A DNA stretch of 64,000 nt from an uncultured Clostridia bacterium (GCA_937890525.1 CALADI010000012.1:1-64000), one strand, 5' to 3'; counted from the stretch's first letter, positions 32,199-41,433 are shown. Numbers and translations are program-made. The notes: generated from the sequence alone by a model not told the origin.

Positions 32199-34454
32199 TC
32201 AGATGTTGCGGGTCCATTCGGTGATGAGCAGACCGGGCACTGCCCAGATTAGCTCAAACAGCAGCAGATTGGCGGGGGTGAGCAGGCTGCCGCCGGCCAC
32301 CAGAGCCAGCGCCGCCACGATGACCACGCCCAGGATACCGCCGAAGATGTGGACGATGGCGCCCAGCATGGAGGCGGTGTGGTAGGCCCGTGCGCCGGTG
32401 ATGGAGAAGGCGGAGGCCGCCAGAGAATCCTGGGTGAGCAGCGCGCAGGGGATGCTCTGGGTGGGGGCAGGCGTCCAAGACGCCACCTTCTGCCGCTCCT
32501 GCAGGGAGGGGAACGCCATGCGCCGGGTGTTCACATTGAACTTGGCACGGAGGAAGCTCTCGGACAGCAGGAAATTGTCAGAACTGAGCACCGGGGTCAG
32601 CCCGCGGTAGCTGCACAGGGTGCCCAGACCGGCGCTGACGCCCTTGAGCTTGCCGAAGGCAAGGGCGAACACGGCGCACAGTTCCCCGTCGATGGACAGG
32701 TAGACCGCCTGATTCACCCGTGCGCCCTCCGGGGTCTCCACGCCCATATCCTTCAGGAAGGGCAGGGTGCCCACCAGCACGCTTTCGCCGTCCAGTTCGC
32801 CGCCCATGCCGCCTGCTTCATAGCTGCGGAAGTTCTCCACATCATAGTGGTGACCGCTGCGCTGATCCAGCAGTTCCTCAAACAGAGGGCTGAGACAGTT
32901 GCCGCTGCAATGGATCAAGGCGGCTGCATAGGCGATGACCTGATCCGGCTCCCGGTTGGTGTAGAATTTCACGCCGTTGATCTTCACGCTGCCGGCGGGG
33001 AACAGGTCGCCGTCAGTCAAGGGGACGGCGGCGGCTCCGGCACAGGCTTTGATCCCCTGCCAGCCGCACAGCACTGCACCCAGCCGGTGCAGCCGGCGCT
33101 CCAGCACCGCCATGGGGCGGCTCTGGCAGATGAAGATGGTGGCGGGGGCTGCCGCCAGAATACACGCCGACCAGACCTGCATGGCGTCGCTCAGCCCCCG
33201 GGTGAAGCCGGTGAAGCCTGCAATGGCAGCGGTGACCAGAAATACCGTCAGGGCATAGATCCGCACCAGACGATCGCCGCCGGAGGGCTGCTGGTAGGTG
33301 TCCATGAAGTCCTCCGGCTCGCCGGCGGTGACATAGAATCCGGGATCGTCGCCGTAGCAGCCGGGGGCTTTTGCCACCTGCTTGAGCTGGGTGGCTTTGC
33401 GCAGGGTGTCCATCTGCCCCATTTCGGTGCTGCGGCGCTGGGACTCTGCCCACAGGGACATACACGCTTGCAGGCAGAAGGCGGCGCAGAAGGGGACACG
33501 CACTTGGCGCAGGCAGAAGTATCCGTCTGCCATGCACACGAGGAAGGATGCCACCAGCAGGGTGTCCAGCGTGAATTTCCCCTTGAACAGGGAGACGATG
33601 CCATTGAGCAGGCAGTTGGATGCCAGCAGAGCGGCAAAGAGCATGGCAAAGATCTCGCCAAACACCAGCAGACGCATCCGCTCTTGGGGGATCATGCCGA
33701 AGTGGTAAAGCCCTACGCTGACGCTGCCCAGCAGCACCACGATGACGCTGAGGAAAATGGAGATCTGCAGCTTGCCCAGACCCTGCTCGGCCAAGGCATA
33801 GTACCGCCGCTCCGGTCCTGCCACCAGCTTGCGCTTGAGATCCCTGAGCTGGGAGCGGGGGCGGAATACAATGGGCTCCGGCGGTGTATACTCTCCGATG
33901 GGCTGCTCATACTCCGGCTCCCAGTCGGTGCCGAAGGGCTCGGCACCCTCGGGGATGGTATCGGCGGCGGGCTGCTCCGGGGCTTCCTCCACCGGGGAAA
34001 AGACCTGTGTTTCATCATCCGGCTGCTCACCGATGGCAGCAAGGATCTTGCGGGTGTCCAGACGGATGGTGTCCTCCTCAAGCATGCCGCTTTCGGGGGC
34101 ATCGGTGGGATCTTCCGTGGGCGCCCATGTCTGCACTTCCGGTTCGGCAAAGCGGGATTCGTCCGGTTCCTTGTTCGGGAGTTCGTCGAAGATCTGCGGA
34201 TCTTCAGCAGGCATTTCCTGCATTTCGCCGGGCGCTTCCTCTGGGTCTTCCGGCGCTTGGGGCGCATCCTCGGGGGCATCCCCGGCAAACTCCTGCCGGG
34301 GCAGGAATTCCCAGACCGGCTCCTCCGGCTGGGCGGGGGCGGAAGGTTCGTCCTGCCGGGCAGGCGGCTGGGCGGGGGCGGGCTCCAGAGGTTCAGAGCC
34401 GAATTCTTTCAGAATGTCTTCCAGTGTAAATTCAGGTTGGTTCTTCTCGCCCAT
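32199..34454 (-). CDS. P-type-ATPase-like membrane protein lacking catalytic motifs
   Basis: A 751-residue membrane protein. Residues 1 to about 205 are disordered, acidic and Pro/Glu-rich. The rest follows the P1-type ATPase plan: helix pairs from about 232, then APATIFICQSRPMAVLERRL where CPx-ATPases have CPCAL, and GAVLCGWQGIKAC where they have GILIKGG. The phosphorylation motif DKTGT is replaced by LTDGDLF (about 479-485). An N-domain-like part has SVLVGTLPFLKDMGV, TGDN becomes SSDN (624-627), and no GDGxND exists. It therefore cannot form the aspartyl phosphate and is probably a pseudoenzyme with a structural or sensing role. It starts 14 nt after rlmB in the same transcript. Confidence 0.7.
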   Translation of the reverse strand: MGEKNQPEFTLEDILKEFGSEPLEPAPAQPPARQDEPSAPAQPEEPVWEFLPRQEFAGDAPEDAPQAPEDPEEAPGEMQEMPAEDPQIFDELPNKEPDESRFAEPEVQTWAPTEDPTDAPESGMLEEDTIRLDTRKILAAIGEQPDDETQVFSPVEEAPEQPAADTIPEGAEPFGTDWEPEYEQPIGEYTPPEPIVFRPRSQLRDLKRKLVAGPERRYYALAEQGLGKLQISIFLSVIVVLLGSVSVGLYHFGMIPQERMRLLVFGEIFAMLFAALLASNCLLNGIVSLFKGKFTLDTLLVASFLVCMADGYFCLRQVRVPFCAAFCLQACMSLWAESQRRSTEMGQMDTLRKATQLKQVAKAPGCYGDDPGFYVTAGEPEDFMDTYQQPSGGDRLVRIYALTVFLVTAAIAGFTGFTRGLSDAMQVWSACILAAAPATIFICQSRPMAVLERRLHRLGAVLCGWQGIKACAGAAAVPLTDGDLFPAGSVKINGVKFYTNREPDQVIAYAAALIHCSGNCLSPLFEELLDQRSGHHYDVENFRSYEAGGMGGELDGESVLVGTLPFLKDMGVETPEGARVNQAVYLSIDGELCAVFALAFGKLKGVSAGLGTLCSYRGLTPVLSSDNFLLSESFLRAKFNVNTRRMAFPSLQERQKVASWTPAPTQSIPCALLTQDSLAASAFSITGARAYHTASMLGAIVHIFGGILGVVIVAALALVAGGSLLTPANLLLFELIWAVPGLLITEWTRNI

Positions 34455-34468
34455 GGGCAGTTCCTCCT

Positions 34469-35305
34469 TTACCCAAGACGCTGGCGCACGGCTTCGTAGA
34501 TCAGGATCGAAGCGGCGGCGGAAGCGTTCAGGGAAGAGATCCTGCCGGACATGGGGATGTGCACCATCACATCACACAGATCCCGGGTCAGACGCCCGAT
34601 GCCGTCGCCCTCGTTGCCGATGACGATGGCGGCGGGACTGGTGAGGTCTGCCTTGTACATGGGGACGGAGCCCTCGGCGGCGGTGCCGAATACCCACACC
34701 CCCTGCTGCTTCAGCTCCCGGATGGTGGCGGCGATGTTGGTGACCCGTGCCACCTTCATGTACTCCACCGCTCCGGCAGAGGCCTTGGCCACGGTGGCGG
34801 TGAGTCCCACGCTGCGGCGCTTGGGGATGATGACACCGTGGGCACCGGCGCACTCAGCGGTGCGGATGATGGCGCCCAGATTGTGGGGGTCGGAAAGTTC
34901 GTCGCAAATGACGATCAGAGGGGCTTGACCCCGCTGGGCAGCTTCCTCGAGGATCTCCTCCACGGTGGCGTAGGTGTGGGCGGCGGCTTGGGCGATGATG
35001 CCCTGATGGGCGTGGGTGGTGCTCATCATGTCCAGCTTGCGCCGGTCAACGGGGACCACCACGGCACCTGCTTCCTTGGCTTGGGCCGCAAGGCGCTGCA
35101 AGCCCTTGTCGGTGTCGCCGTCGGCAATAAAGACCTTATCGATGGTTCTGCCTGCCTTCAGCGCTTCGGTCAGGGCATTTCTGCCCTCCAGACGGCACTC
35201 GTCCACCTCTTCGGGTTCGGCGGTGTCCATTCTGCGGTCACGGCGGGGGTCGAAACGCCGGCTGCCCCGGTTATCATTACCCCGGCGGGGGGTGTTTTCT
35301 CTCAT
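34469..35305 (-). CDS. rlmB: 23S rRNA 2'-O-methyltransferase, TrmH/RlmB type
   Basis: A 278-residue SpoU/TrmH-family enzyme. An Arg-rich tail (about 1-35) precedes the substrate-binding domain (LEGRNALTEALKAGRTIDKVF, seen as GRNALTEAL and IDKVFIADG). The SPOUT motifs are DPHNLGAIIRTAECAGAHGV, IVIGNEGDGI and SLNASAAASILIYE, forming the trefoil knot that binds SAM. It methylates a ribose in 23S rRNA; G2251 is the E. coli RlmB target. ATG at 35305 is chosen because CAGGAG lies 9 nt upstream; the ATG at 35314 abuts that site. Confidence 0.92.
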   Translation of the reverse strand: MRENTPRRGNDNRGSRRFDPRRDRRMDTAEPEEVDECRLEGRNALTEALKAGRTIDKVFIADGDTDKGLQRLAAQAKEAGAVVVPVDRRKLDMMSTTHAHQGIIAQAAAHTYATVEEILEEAAQRGQAPLIVICDELSDPHNLGAIIRTAECAGAHGVIIPKRRSVGLTATVAKASAGAVEYMKVARVTNIAATIRELKQQGVWVFGTAAEGSVPMYKADLTSPAAIVIGNEGDGIGRLTRDLCDVMVHIPMSGRISSLNASAAASILIYEAVRQRLG

Positions 35306-35341
35306 AAGTTTCATCTCCTGGATCATAGGATATACAACTTC

Positions 35342-35370
35342 ATTATAACAGATACTTTTCCTTCCGACAA
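35342..35370 (-). promoter_or_regulatory. Promoter of rlmB
   Basis: TTGTCG (35365-35370) and TATAAT (35342-35347) are 17 nt apart on the minus strand. Confidence 0.8.
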
Positions 35371-35435
35371 CCATGAATTTTCCCCTGTGAGCGGGGGAAT
35401 TTACAGATTGTTTACGCTAACGCAGGGAAATCACA

Positions 35436-35464
35436 TTGCACTGCTTGGCGATTTGTGATATGAT
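35436..35464 (+). promoter_or_regulatory. Promoter of ftsH
   Basis: TTGCAC (35436-35441) and TATGAT (35459-35464) are 17 nt apart. Confidence 0.75.
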
Positions 35465-35532
35465 TCTTAACACATCGATCAGTCTGACTTTTGGAAAAAT
35501 ATACGGATGCATCAGATCCGCAAAGGATGGTA

Positions 35533-37500
35533 ATGAATATGGATCCTAATCAGAACAATCGTCCCCAGAACGGGAACGATAAGCGTCCCAAGCCCAGTAT
35601 CTGGGTGGCGCTGGCCATTGCCATTGTGGTGGTGCTGCTCTTCGGGACCATCTACAACACGGTCAGCGAGAGCCAGTACACCAAGACCAGCTTCACGGAG
35701 TTCTGGAACGCAAAGCAGAACCACAACCTCAGCGAGGTGGAGATCCGACCGGATCGGATCATCTACATGACCAAGGAGGAGGCCGCTAAGCCCGCCAACC
35801 AGCAGAAGGCGTTCTATACCGGGATGCCCTACGGCGGCGATTCTCTGAAACTGTCGGAGGAACTGGCGGCAGACGGCGTGGATGCCAACAACATCGTGGT
35901 GGAGGACAATTCCAGCATCATGCTGGTGCTGTACTACGCCGGTATGCTGCTGCTGTCCTTCTTCATGATCCGGATGCTCATGAAGCGGATGGGCTCCATG
36001 GACAACGGCATGGGGCAGAGCAAGGCCAAGGTCTACATGGAAAAGCAGACCGGCGTCACATTCAAGGATGTGGCAGGTCAGGACGAAGCCAAGGAATCTC
36101 TGGAGGAGATCATCGACTTCCTCCACAACCCCAAGAAGTACACCGACATCGGCGCTAAGCTGCCCAAGGGTGCGCTGCTGGTGGGTTCCCCCGGTACCGG
36201 CAAGACCCTCATCGCCAAGGCGGTGGCAGGCGAAGCCAATGTGCCCTTCTTCTCCATCTCCGGCTCGGATTTTGAGGAGATGTTCGTAGGCGTGGGCGCC
36301 AGCCGTGTCCGGGATCTGTTCCGGCAGGCCACCAAGGTCGCCCCCTGCATCGTCTTCATCGACGAGATCGACGCCGTGGGCAGAACCAGAGACACCCGCA
36401 TGGGCGGCAACGACCAGACCCTGAACCAGCTCCTCAGCGAGATCGACGGCTTCGATTCGTCCAAGGGCGTGGTCATTCTGGCGGCCACCAACCGCCCGGA
36501 GGTACTGGATAAGGCGCTGCTCCGTGCCGGTCGTTTTGACCGCCGGATCATCGTGGACAGACCCAATCTTCAGGGCAGACTGGACACTTTGAAGGTGCAC
36601 ACCCGCAAGATCCGTCTGGCGGAGGATGTGGATCTTTCCAAGATCGCTCAGGCCACGGCAGGCGCCGTGGGTGCAGACCTTGCCAATCTGGTCAACGAAG
36701 CGGCGCTGCGGGCAGTCCGCAAGGGCCGTCAGGCGGTGAATCAAGAGGATCTGCTGGTCTCCTTCGAAACCGTCATCGCAGGCACGGAGAAGAAGAACAC
36801 CGTGCTGACGGATGTGGAAAAGCGGATGGTGGCATACCACGAGGTGGGTCATGCGCTGGTGGCTGCGCTGGAGAAGCATTCCCAGCCCGTGTCCAAGATC
36901 ACCATCGTCCCCCATACCTCCGGTGCGCTGGGCTACACCATGCAGATGCCGGAGGAGGAGAAGTACCTGTCCACCATGGAGGAACTGCGTACCGAGCTGC
37001 GCACCCTGCTGGGCGGCAGAGCCGCAGAGCAGGTGGTGTTCGGGGTGAAGACCACCGGTGCTTCCAACGACATCCAGCGTGCAACGGCGCTGGCCCGGAA
37101 TATGGTGGCGGTGTACGGCATGAGCGACGAACTGGGGCTTATGGCACCTGCCAGCGTGAACCAGCAATATCTGGATTCCCAAGCCTATCTGGACTGCTCT
37201 CAGGAGACCTCTGCCAAGGTGGATCAGGCGGTGCAGAGACTGTTGGAGCAGAGCCATGCCGAAGCCATCCGCTGCTTGGAGGAGAACCGCTCCCTGCTGG
37301 ATGAGATCTCCGAGTACCTGCTGGCTAAGGAGACCATCACCGGCGATGAACTGATGGCGTTCATCAACGGCGAGGGCAAGCCCGGCAAGATCGAAGAATC
37401 CGCAGAGCCTGCACAGGAACCGCAGCAGACCGCTGCGCCGGAACAGGCACAGGAGACTGCCGAGAATGCCGAACCTCAGACCCCGCATCAGGAGTCTTGA
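35533..37500 (+). CDS. ftsH: ATP-dependent zinc metalloprotease FtsH
   Basis: A 655-residue membrane AAA+ protease. Two N-terminal helices ([20 protein letters not shown] and [19 protein letters not shown]) flank an extracytoplasmic domain. The AAA module has Walker A GSPGTGKT (218-225; usually GPPGTGKT), Walker B DEID (277-280) and the SRH arginines in LLRAGRFDR. The zinc site is HEVGH (436-440; usually HEAGH). The tail is disordered and Gln/Glu/Ala-rich. It degrades misfolded membrane and regulatory proteins. ATG at 35533 follows AAAGGATGG. Confidence 0.97.
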   Translation: MNMDPNQNNRPQNGNDKRPKPSIWVALAIAIVVVLLFGTIYNTVSESQYTKTSFTEFWNAKQNHNLSEVEIRPDRIIYMTKEEAAKPANQQKAFYTGMPYGGDSLKLSEELAADGVDANNIVVEDNSSIMLVLYYAGMLLLSFFMIRMLMKRMGSMDNGMGQSKAKVYMEKQTGVTFKDVAGQDEAKESLEEIIDFLHNPKKYTDIGAKLPKGALLVGSPGTGKTLIAKAVAGEANVPFFSISGSDFEEMFVGVGASRVRDLFRQATKVAPCIVFIDEIDAVGRTRDTRMGGNDQTLNQLLSEIDGFDSSKGVVILAATNRPEVLDKALLRAGRFDRRIIVDRPNLQGRLDTLKVHTRKIRLAEDVDLSKIAQATAGAVGADLANLVNEAALRAVRKGRQAVNQEDLLVSFETVIAGTEKKNTVLTDVEKRMVAYHEVGHALVAALEKHSQPVSKITIVPHTSGALGYTMQMPEEEKYLSTMEELRTELRTLLGGRAAEQVVFGVKTTGASNDIQRATALARNMVAVYGMSDELGLMAPASVNQQYLDSQAYLDCSQETSAKVDQAVQRLLEQSHAEAIRCLEENRSLLDEISEYLLAKETITGDELMAFINGEGKPGKIEESAEPAQEPQQTAAPEQAQETAENAEPQTPHQES

Positions 37501-37510
37501 CCGAATGAAC

Positions 37511-37553
37511 AACGCCCCCGGACATTCACCATGGAATGTCCGGGGGCGTTTGC
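37511..37553 (+). terminator. Terminator after ftsH
   Basis: A 17-bp perfect stem (37511-37527 with 37534-37550) with a 6-nt loop; the T run is short (GTTTGC). Confidence 0.75.
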
Positions 37554-37569
37554 TATGTTAGAGTTCATT

Positions 37570-37725
37570 TTAGGGGGTGACGGCGATCTTGATGACCCCG
37601 TCCAGCCGATTCTCAAAGACCCGGTAGGCTTCCTCGATGTCTTCCAGCTTGTAGCGGTGGGAGATCAGACAGGTGGTGTCCGGCAGGGCAAACTTGCCGT
37701 GGGATACAAAGGTCATTGCTTTCAT
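37570..37725 (-). pseudogene. Internally deleted zinc alcohol dehydrogenase remnant
   Basis: A 51-codon frame fuses the very start of a medium-chain Zn alcohol dehydrogenase (MKAMTFVSHGKFALPD) to the very end (LISHRYKLEDIEEAYRVFEN, then DGVIKIAVTP). Roughly 290 internal residues, including the catalytic Zn ligands and the NAD fold, are absent. The join, near residue 17, is in frame, and GGGAGGAAATGAT still precedes ATG. It lies 35 nt downstream of the aldo/keto reductase, suggesting a former two-gene redox operon. It is non-functional as an enzyme. Confidence 0.8.
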
Positions 37726-37760
37726 ATCATTTCCTCCCGATTTTCCGCTGGGGAGCCGTT

Positions 37761-38861
37761 TCAGCCGAAATAGCCGGCGATGTCCGCCATGCGGGTCATC
37801 TGCCGGACGCCGAAGGGACAGCGCTCCTCGCAATGGCCGCATTGGATGCAGGCATCCGCCTTGACAGTCAGCTTGTCGTAGTGGTTGGCGGCGATGGCAT
37901 CCCCCGCCAGCGCAAGGTCATAGTATTTGTTGGCAAGACCGATGTCGATGCCGGCGGGACAGGGCTGGCAATGGTTGCAGTAGACGCATTTTCCTGTGAT
38001 GGTATCGGCGGTGAAGCCGGCGATCACGGAGTAATCCTTTTCCTCCGGGGATGCGCTGAGATACTCCAACACCTGATCCAGATGCTCCATGGTGAGCACC
38101 CCGGGCAGCACCGTGAGCACGCCGGGACGATCCAGAGCATATTGCAGGCATTGGGTCCGGGTCAGGGCTTGGGGGAAGGGAGAGGTATCCTCGGAAAGAA
38201 GCTGCCCGGCGAAGAAGGGTTTCATCACCGAGATGCCCACCCCCTCGGCCTGACACCGATGGAACAGGGCAAAGCGTTCGTTCACGGAGCCGACGCCATA
38301 TTCGTCTCCCTTTTCAAAGTCATAGGCGGGGTTGATGGAGAACATCATCATGTCCATCAGGCCTGTGTCCAAGATCCGGTTGGCTACGGCAGGGGTGTGA
38401 GAGGAAAAGCCGATGTGCCGGACGACGCCTTGCGCCTTCAGCTCCTTCAGGTAGTCCAGCACACCGATCTGGATCAGCTTGTCCAGATCCTCCTGCTGAT
38501 CCACGCAGTGCAGAAAGCCGAAGTCCACATAGTCCGTGCCCAGAGTTTCCAATTCCCACAGGAAGGTGCGGCGGATGGTGTCAAAATCCCGGCACCAGCC
38601 GTATTCGCCGTTTTCGTCGTAGACTGCGCCGAAATGCACCTGAAGAAACACCTGATCCCGGCGCCCGGCGATGGCCCGCCCCAGAGGGACATAGGTGGCG
38701 CCTGCGGTGCACAGGTCAAAAAAGTTGATGCCGTGATCCATGGCCTTGCGGATGATGGCTTCGATTTCCTCCGGGGGCGTCTTGCCGATGCCGCCCAGTC
38801 CCAGCCCCAGCACGCTGAACCGCTCGTTGGGTGCGCCGTGGGGAAGCTGTCGATATTCCAT
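37761..38861 (-). CDS. Aldo/keto reductase with two 4Fe-4S clusters
   Basis: A 366-residue protein. An AKR TIM barrel (about 1-280) has LGLGLGGIGK, the Asp/Tyr pair of the active site in FFDLCTAGATY and HIGFSSHTPA. The usual catalytic Lys segment is not obvious (VFLQVHFG stands at that point), which seems common in this subgroup. The C-terminal ferredoxin-like part has CVYCNHCQPCP and CIQCGHCEERCPFG, enough for two 4Fe-4S clusters. It is a cytoplasmic oxidoreductase of unknown substrate. ATG follows AGGAGG. Confidence 0.88.
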   Translation of the reverse strand: MEYRQLPHGAPNERFSVLGLGLGGIGKTPPEEIEAIIRKAMDHGINFFDLCTAGATYVPLGRAIAGRRDQVFLQVHFGAVYDENGEYGWCRDFDTIRRTFLWELETLGTDYVDFGFLHCVDQQEDLDKLIQIGVLDYLKELKAQGVVRHIGFSSHTPAVANRILDTGLMDMMMFSINPAYDFEKGDEYGVGSVNERFALFHRCQAEGVGISVMKPFFAGQLLSEDTSPFPQALTRTQCLQYALDRPGVLTVLPGVLTMEHLDQVLEYLSASPEEKDYSVIAGFTADTITGKCVYCNHCQPCPAGIDIGLANKYYDLALAGDAIAANHYDKLTVKADACIQCGHCEERCPFGVRQMTRMADIAGYFG

Positions 38862-38948
38862 GAAGAGACCTCCTTGTATGATCTGGGGGGAGATGCCCCG
38901 TGATGATCCTGTATGGTTTCGGGAACGCCCGGGGCGCTCCCGGCATCT

Positions 38949-38977
38949 ATTGTATCACGCCCGAAGAATCCGGTCAA
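38949..38977 (-). promoter_or_regulatory. Promoter of the aldo/keto reductase
   Basis: TTGACC (38972-38977) and TACAAT (38949-38954) are 17 nt apart on the minus strand, directly below the terminator at 38979. Confidence 0.8.
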
Positions 38978-38978
38978 C

Positions 38979-39002
38979 AAAAATCCCGCCGGACGGGCGG
39001 GA
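38979..39002 (-). terminator. Leftward terminator ending the gene-free repeat region
   Basis: TCCCGCC (38984-38990) pairs with GGCGGGA (38996-39002) and is followed on the minus strand by TTTTTG. No protein gene ends above it, so it should belong to a non-coding transcript. Confidence 0.8.
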
Positions 39003-39006
39003 CATA

Positions 39007-39057
39007 GAGATAGCCCTCGATCTTCCGTGCTTGCCTTGGAGGATCGAGGGCTATCTC
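39007..39057 (-). repeat. 20-bp inverted repeat at the end of the candidate RNA
   Basis: Arms GAGATAGCCCTCGATC plus four bases (39007-39026) and their complement (39038-39057) pair with a single mismatch around an 11-nt loop. Confidence 0.85.
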
Positions 39058-39134
39058 ATTTCGTTGGTGGGTTCTGCCATTTACATAACCTCGTACTTTC
39101 TGCAAATTGAAGAAACTCGCCGTGTACTGCTTCA

Positions 39135-39325
39135 CACTCCCTAAACGGCTTTTGGGCTGGTCTTCCTGCGTATGGGACGCACTTCCTGAATGCTTTCAGA
39201 AAAAGGTTTCGTGGTACTTGTCTTGATTCTTGAAATAAACTTGAGGGGAAACAGCTGATTCCTTGAACGCACTCCCTAAGTTGATCTCAAGAGCCTTACT
39301 TGTACATTGGACTCACTCCCTAAAC
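39135..39325 (-). repeat. Degenerate approximately 45-nt tandem repeats
   Basis: Plus-strand cores CACTCCCTAAAC (39135), CACTTCCTGAAT (39180), a degenerate copy (39225), CACTCCCTAAG (39270) and CACTCCCTAAAC (39314) begin 45, 45, 45 and 44 nt apart. Only about 12 nt of each unit is conserved. Confidence 0.65.
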
Positions 39326-39566
39326 ACTTACGGGGAAAGGCTGCGGCCTTTCGGTTCACCATGGTAACGGGGGCTTGTTGGATCTTGTCTGTACGGTGGC
39401 TTGCTTCCTCTTTGCACCTTTATCTTACTGCCGGGGCAGGGAAAAAGCAAGATGGGATGTTTCATAAGAAAAAGGGGCAAATATCGGATAAACTGCCAAT
39501 GGATTTCCGGGAGTTATATGTGTTATACTAATTATGTTGGGCGCATTGTACCCATCCATCAACAAA

Positions 39567-39617
39567 ATAAAAAGCGGCGCACCGGCTCTGAGATGAACCG
39601 ATGCGCCGCTGTTTTTT
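39567..39617. terminator. Terminator after the beta-helix gene
   Basis: AGCGGCGCACCGG (39573-39585) pairs with CCGATGCGCCGCT (39598-39610) with one mismatch. T runs occur on both sides. Confidence 0.85.
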
Positions 39618-41433
39618 ATTCGCCGCGATCCGGATCCGGCAGGAGGGTGGAGAAAATCAGGTTATCATACTGGGAGCAGTTTTTGCTGTGGGCGAACTGG
39701 AAGATGCCGTGGTATTCCTCGCCGTAGATGGGGGCTTCCATGGTGCTGGAGCCGTAGCACGGGCAGGTCAGATCCAACTGTCCGGCGTTGATCACGGTGT
39801 TGTCATGCACTTGGACATTTTCGCAGGAGGAGAAGAAGCCTGCCAGCCGGGGGCAGTCCACAATGGTATTGCCGCACACCTCGATGTCGGAGAAAATGGG
39901 GTACTCCGTCCGCCCGCCGGGCAGATACACCCCCATATAGATCACCGCCATCTGCCATGCGTTCAGGTCGCAGTGGCGGATGATGTTGTCCCGGATCAGC
40001 AGGTCATGCACACCCTGCCCCTCGCTCCAACGGCTCTCGCAGCCGGTCTCGATCTGGATGGCCGCGCCTTGGATGTTCTCGAACACATTGTTTTCCACCA
40101 GACCGTAGCTGCCCTGCAGCAGCGCACCCCTTGCCCGGTTGTTGGTGAATCGGCAGTTGCGGATGATGTAGTGATCCGTGTGGAAGCTGCGGTTGAACAG
40201 GATGCTCTCCTCATCCAGATGCTCCGGCAGCGGTTGCACCAGCGTCAGGATGCAGGTGCGCTCCTGCGGCTGATACACGGCAGAGCATACCTGCGAGGTG
40301 TAGCCGGTGGGGGAAAGGTCAGGGCGGCGCAGCTCGATGATGCTGCCGGACTCCAACTGGAGGGCGCTCTGGGTCACCCGCAGCGCCAGAAGGGTGTGGT
40401 CATCCAGACGGCGAACGCCCATGCTGGAATTGTCATGGAGGTTGATGCAGTCATCTCCTGCGCCGGAAAAGTCGCAGTCCTCGATGATGAACTGCCCCTG
40501 AGAGTTGCCCACATGCAGACAATCCACGGATACGGACACGCTGCGAGGGGTGCCGGGGCGGGGGACGATCCGGCAGTGGTCAAAATGCAGATGATGCACC
40601 CCGCCGCTGCTGAGGAATCCATGACCGGGGCAGCCGTAGAGGGTGATGCGCTCCAAGGTGACATGGCTGCTGCGACCGGTGCGCACGGCGACGCCGTCGT
40701 ACTCAAAATGGCGGAAATTGTAGCATTGCCCCACCCGGAAGTGGGCCAGCGCCCATTGGGGATCCTTGGTGGGGATCCGCAGCACATTGTCTGCCAATTT
40801 ACGCATTTGGGGCAGCAGGATATTGCTCAGCTCCCGCACCAGATGCTGCATCTGCTCGTCGGTATTTGCGTCATCGGTCAGATGGACATGCTCGTTGCGG
40901 TAGGGGCGGAACTCCATGCCGGCGCTGCATCCGGGGGTGTAGCGGTGGGGATCAAAGGGGCCGACGATGCGGATCTCCATATCCCGGGGGACTTGGCTGC
41001 ATCCGGGGAAGGTCACATCCAGATAGCTGCCGTCCGGGGCAATGCCGGAGACGACGCCCACGGATGCAAGGGGGGCATCCTCCCAAGCCCAGTCCAGGAT
41101 CAGGTCTTTCAGCTGGATGCGGGTGCTGTCCAGAATATCCCAGTATGCCACGGGGGTGTGGAAGATCAGTTGGCTCTGATCGCCCAGAACGGTGAGATCC
41201 TCCATGCCGTACAGGGGCATATGCACGCCGTCGGGGGCTTGATGGAAGTGGTAGACGCCGTGGGGGATCAGAAGCCGGCAGCCGGGGTGCGCCTTGCAGT
41301 AGGCAAGGGCACGGCGGAAGGGCTGGGTATTGCAGAAATCGGGGGCGGTGCCTGCCCCGAAGTCGGTGACGCTGACGGTCTGACCGCTGTGCCGGGGCAG
41401 ATCAATGGAGATCTGGGGGGTAAAGTGTTCCAT
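39616..41433 (-). CDS. Right-handed parallel beta-helix protein, GH110-like
   Basis: A 605-residue cytoplasmic protein without a signal peptide. Pectate-lyase-type beta-helix coils run from about residue 230, with repeated N-x-I/V turns such as IIRNCRFTNNRARG and VCGNTIVDCPRLAG. The block VSVDCLHVGNSQGQFIIEDC followed by GAGDDCINLHD resembles the active-site strand of GH110 alpha-1,3-galactosidases. That assignment is tentative; glycan cleavage is the best guess. It ends a permease-permease-hydrolase operon, starting 5 nt after the permease stop. ATG at 41433 has AAAGGA upstream; an ATG at 41442 overlaps the permease stop. Confidence 0.65.
   Translation of the reverse strand: MEHFTPQISIDLPRHSGQTVSVTDFGAGTAPDFCNTQPFRRALAYCKAHPGCRLLIPHGVYHFHQAPDGVHMPLYGMEDLTVLGDQSQLIFHTPVAYWDILDSTRIQLKDLILDWAWEDAPLASVGVVSGIAPDGSYLDVTFPGCSQVPRDMEIRIVGPFDPHRYTPGCSAGMEFRPYRNEHVHLTDDANTDEQMQHLVRELSNILLPQMRKLADNVLRIPTKDPQWALAHFRVGQCYNFRHFEYDGVAVRTGRSSHVTLERITLYGCPGHGFLSSGGVHHLHFDHCRIVPRPGTPRSVSVSVDCLHVGNSQGQFIIEDCDFSGAGDDCINLHDNSSMGVRRLDDHTLLALRVTQSALQLESGSIIELRRPDLSPTGYTSQVCSAVYQPQERTCILTLVQPLPEHLDEESILFNRSFHTDHYIIRNCRFTNNRARGALLQGSYGLVENNVFENIQGAAIQIETGCESRWSEGQGVHDLLIRDNIIRHCDLNAWQMAVIYMGVYLPGGRTEYPIFSDIEVCGNTIVDCPRLAGFFSSCENVQVHDNTVINAGQLDLTCPCYGSSTMEAPIYGEEYHGIFQFAHSKNCSQYDNLIFSTLLPDPDRGE

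Larger units (their letters stand above)
39003..39540 (-). ncRNA. Candidate structured non-coding RNA or repeat element
   Basis: This stretch has no credible protein gene. Read leftward it contains degenerate units with the core TTTAGGGAGTG (39135-39146, 39180-39191, 39270-39280, 39314-39325, plus a weaker copy near 39225), spaced about 45 nt. A small hairpin AAAGGC/GCCTTT lies at about 39337-39352. Then a 20-bp hairpin with one mismatch (39007-39026 with 39038-39057) stands just before the terminator at 38979. No clear promoter was found, so the 5' end is uncertain. Strand is inferred from the terminator. It matches no RNA class I can name. Confidence 0.5.

Noticed and set aside
39135..39325. 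CRISPR array
   Set aside because: Only about 12 nt per 45-nt unit is conserved, the copies diverge, and no cas gene is present.
39307..39531. A 74-codon plus-strand frame in the repeat region
   Set aside because: It has no ribosome binding site, no recognisable similarity and overlaps one of the repeat copies and the 39337 hairpin.
38979..39540. tmRNA, 6S RNA, SRP RNA or RNase P RNA
   Set aside because: None of the conserved cores of these RNAs (for example a tRNA-like CCA end, or the SRP GGAAGCAG loop) could be found on either strand.
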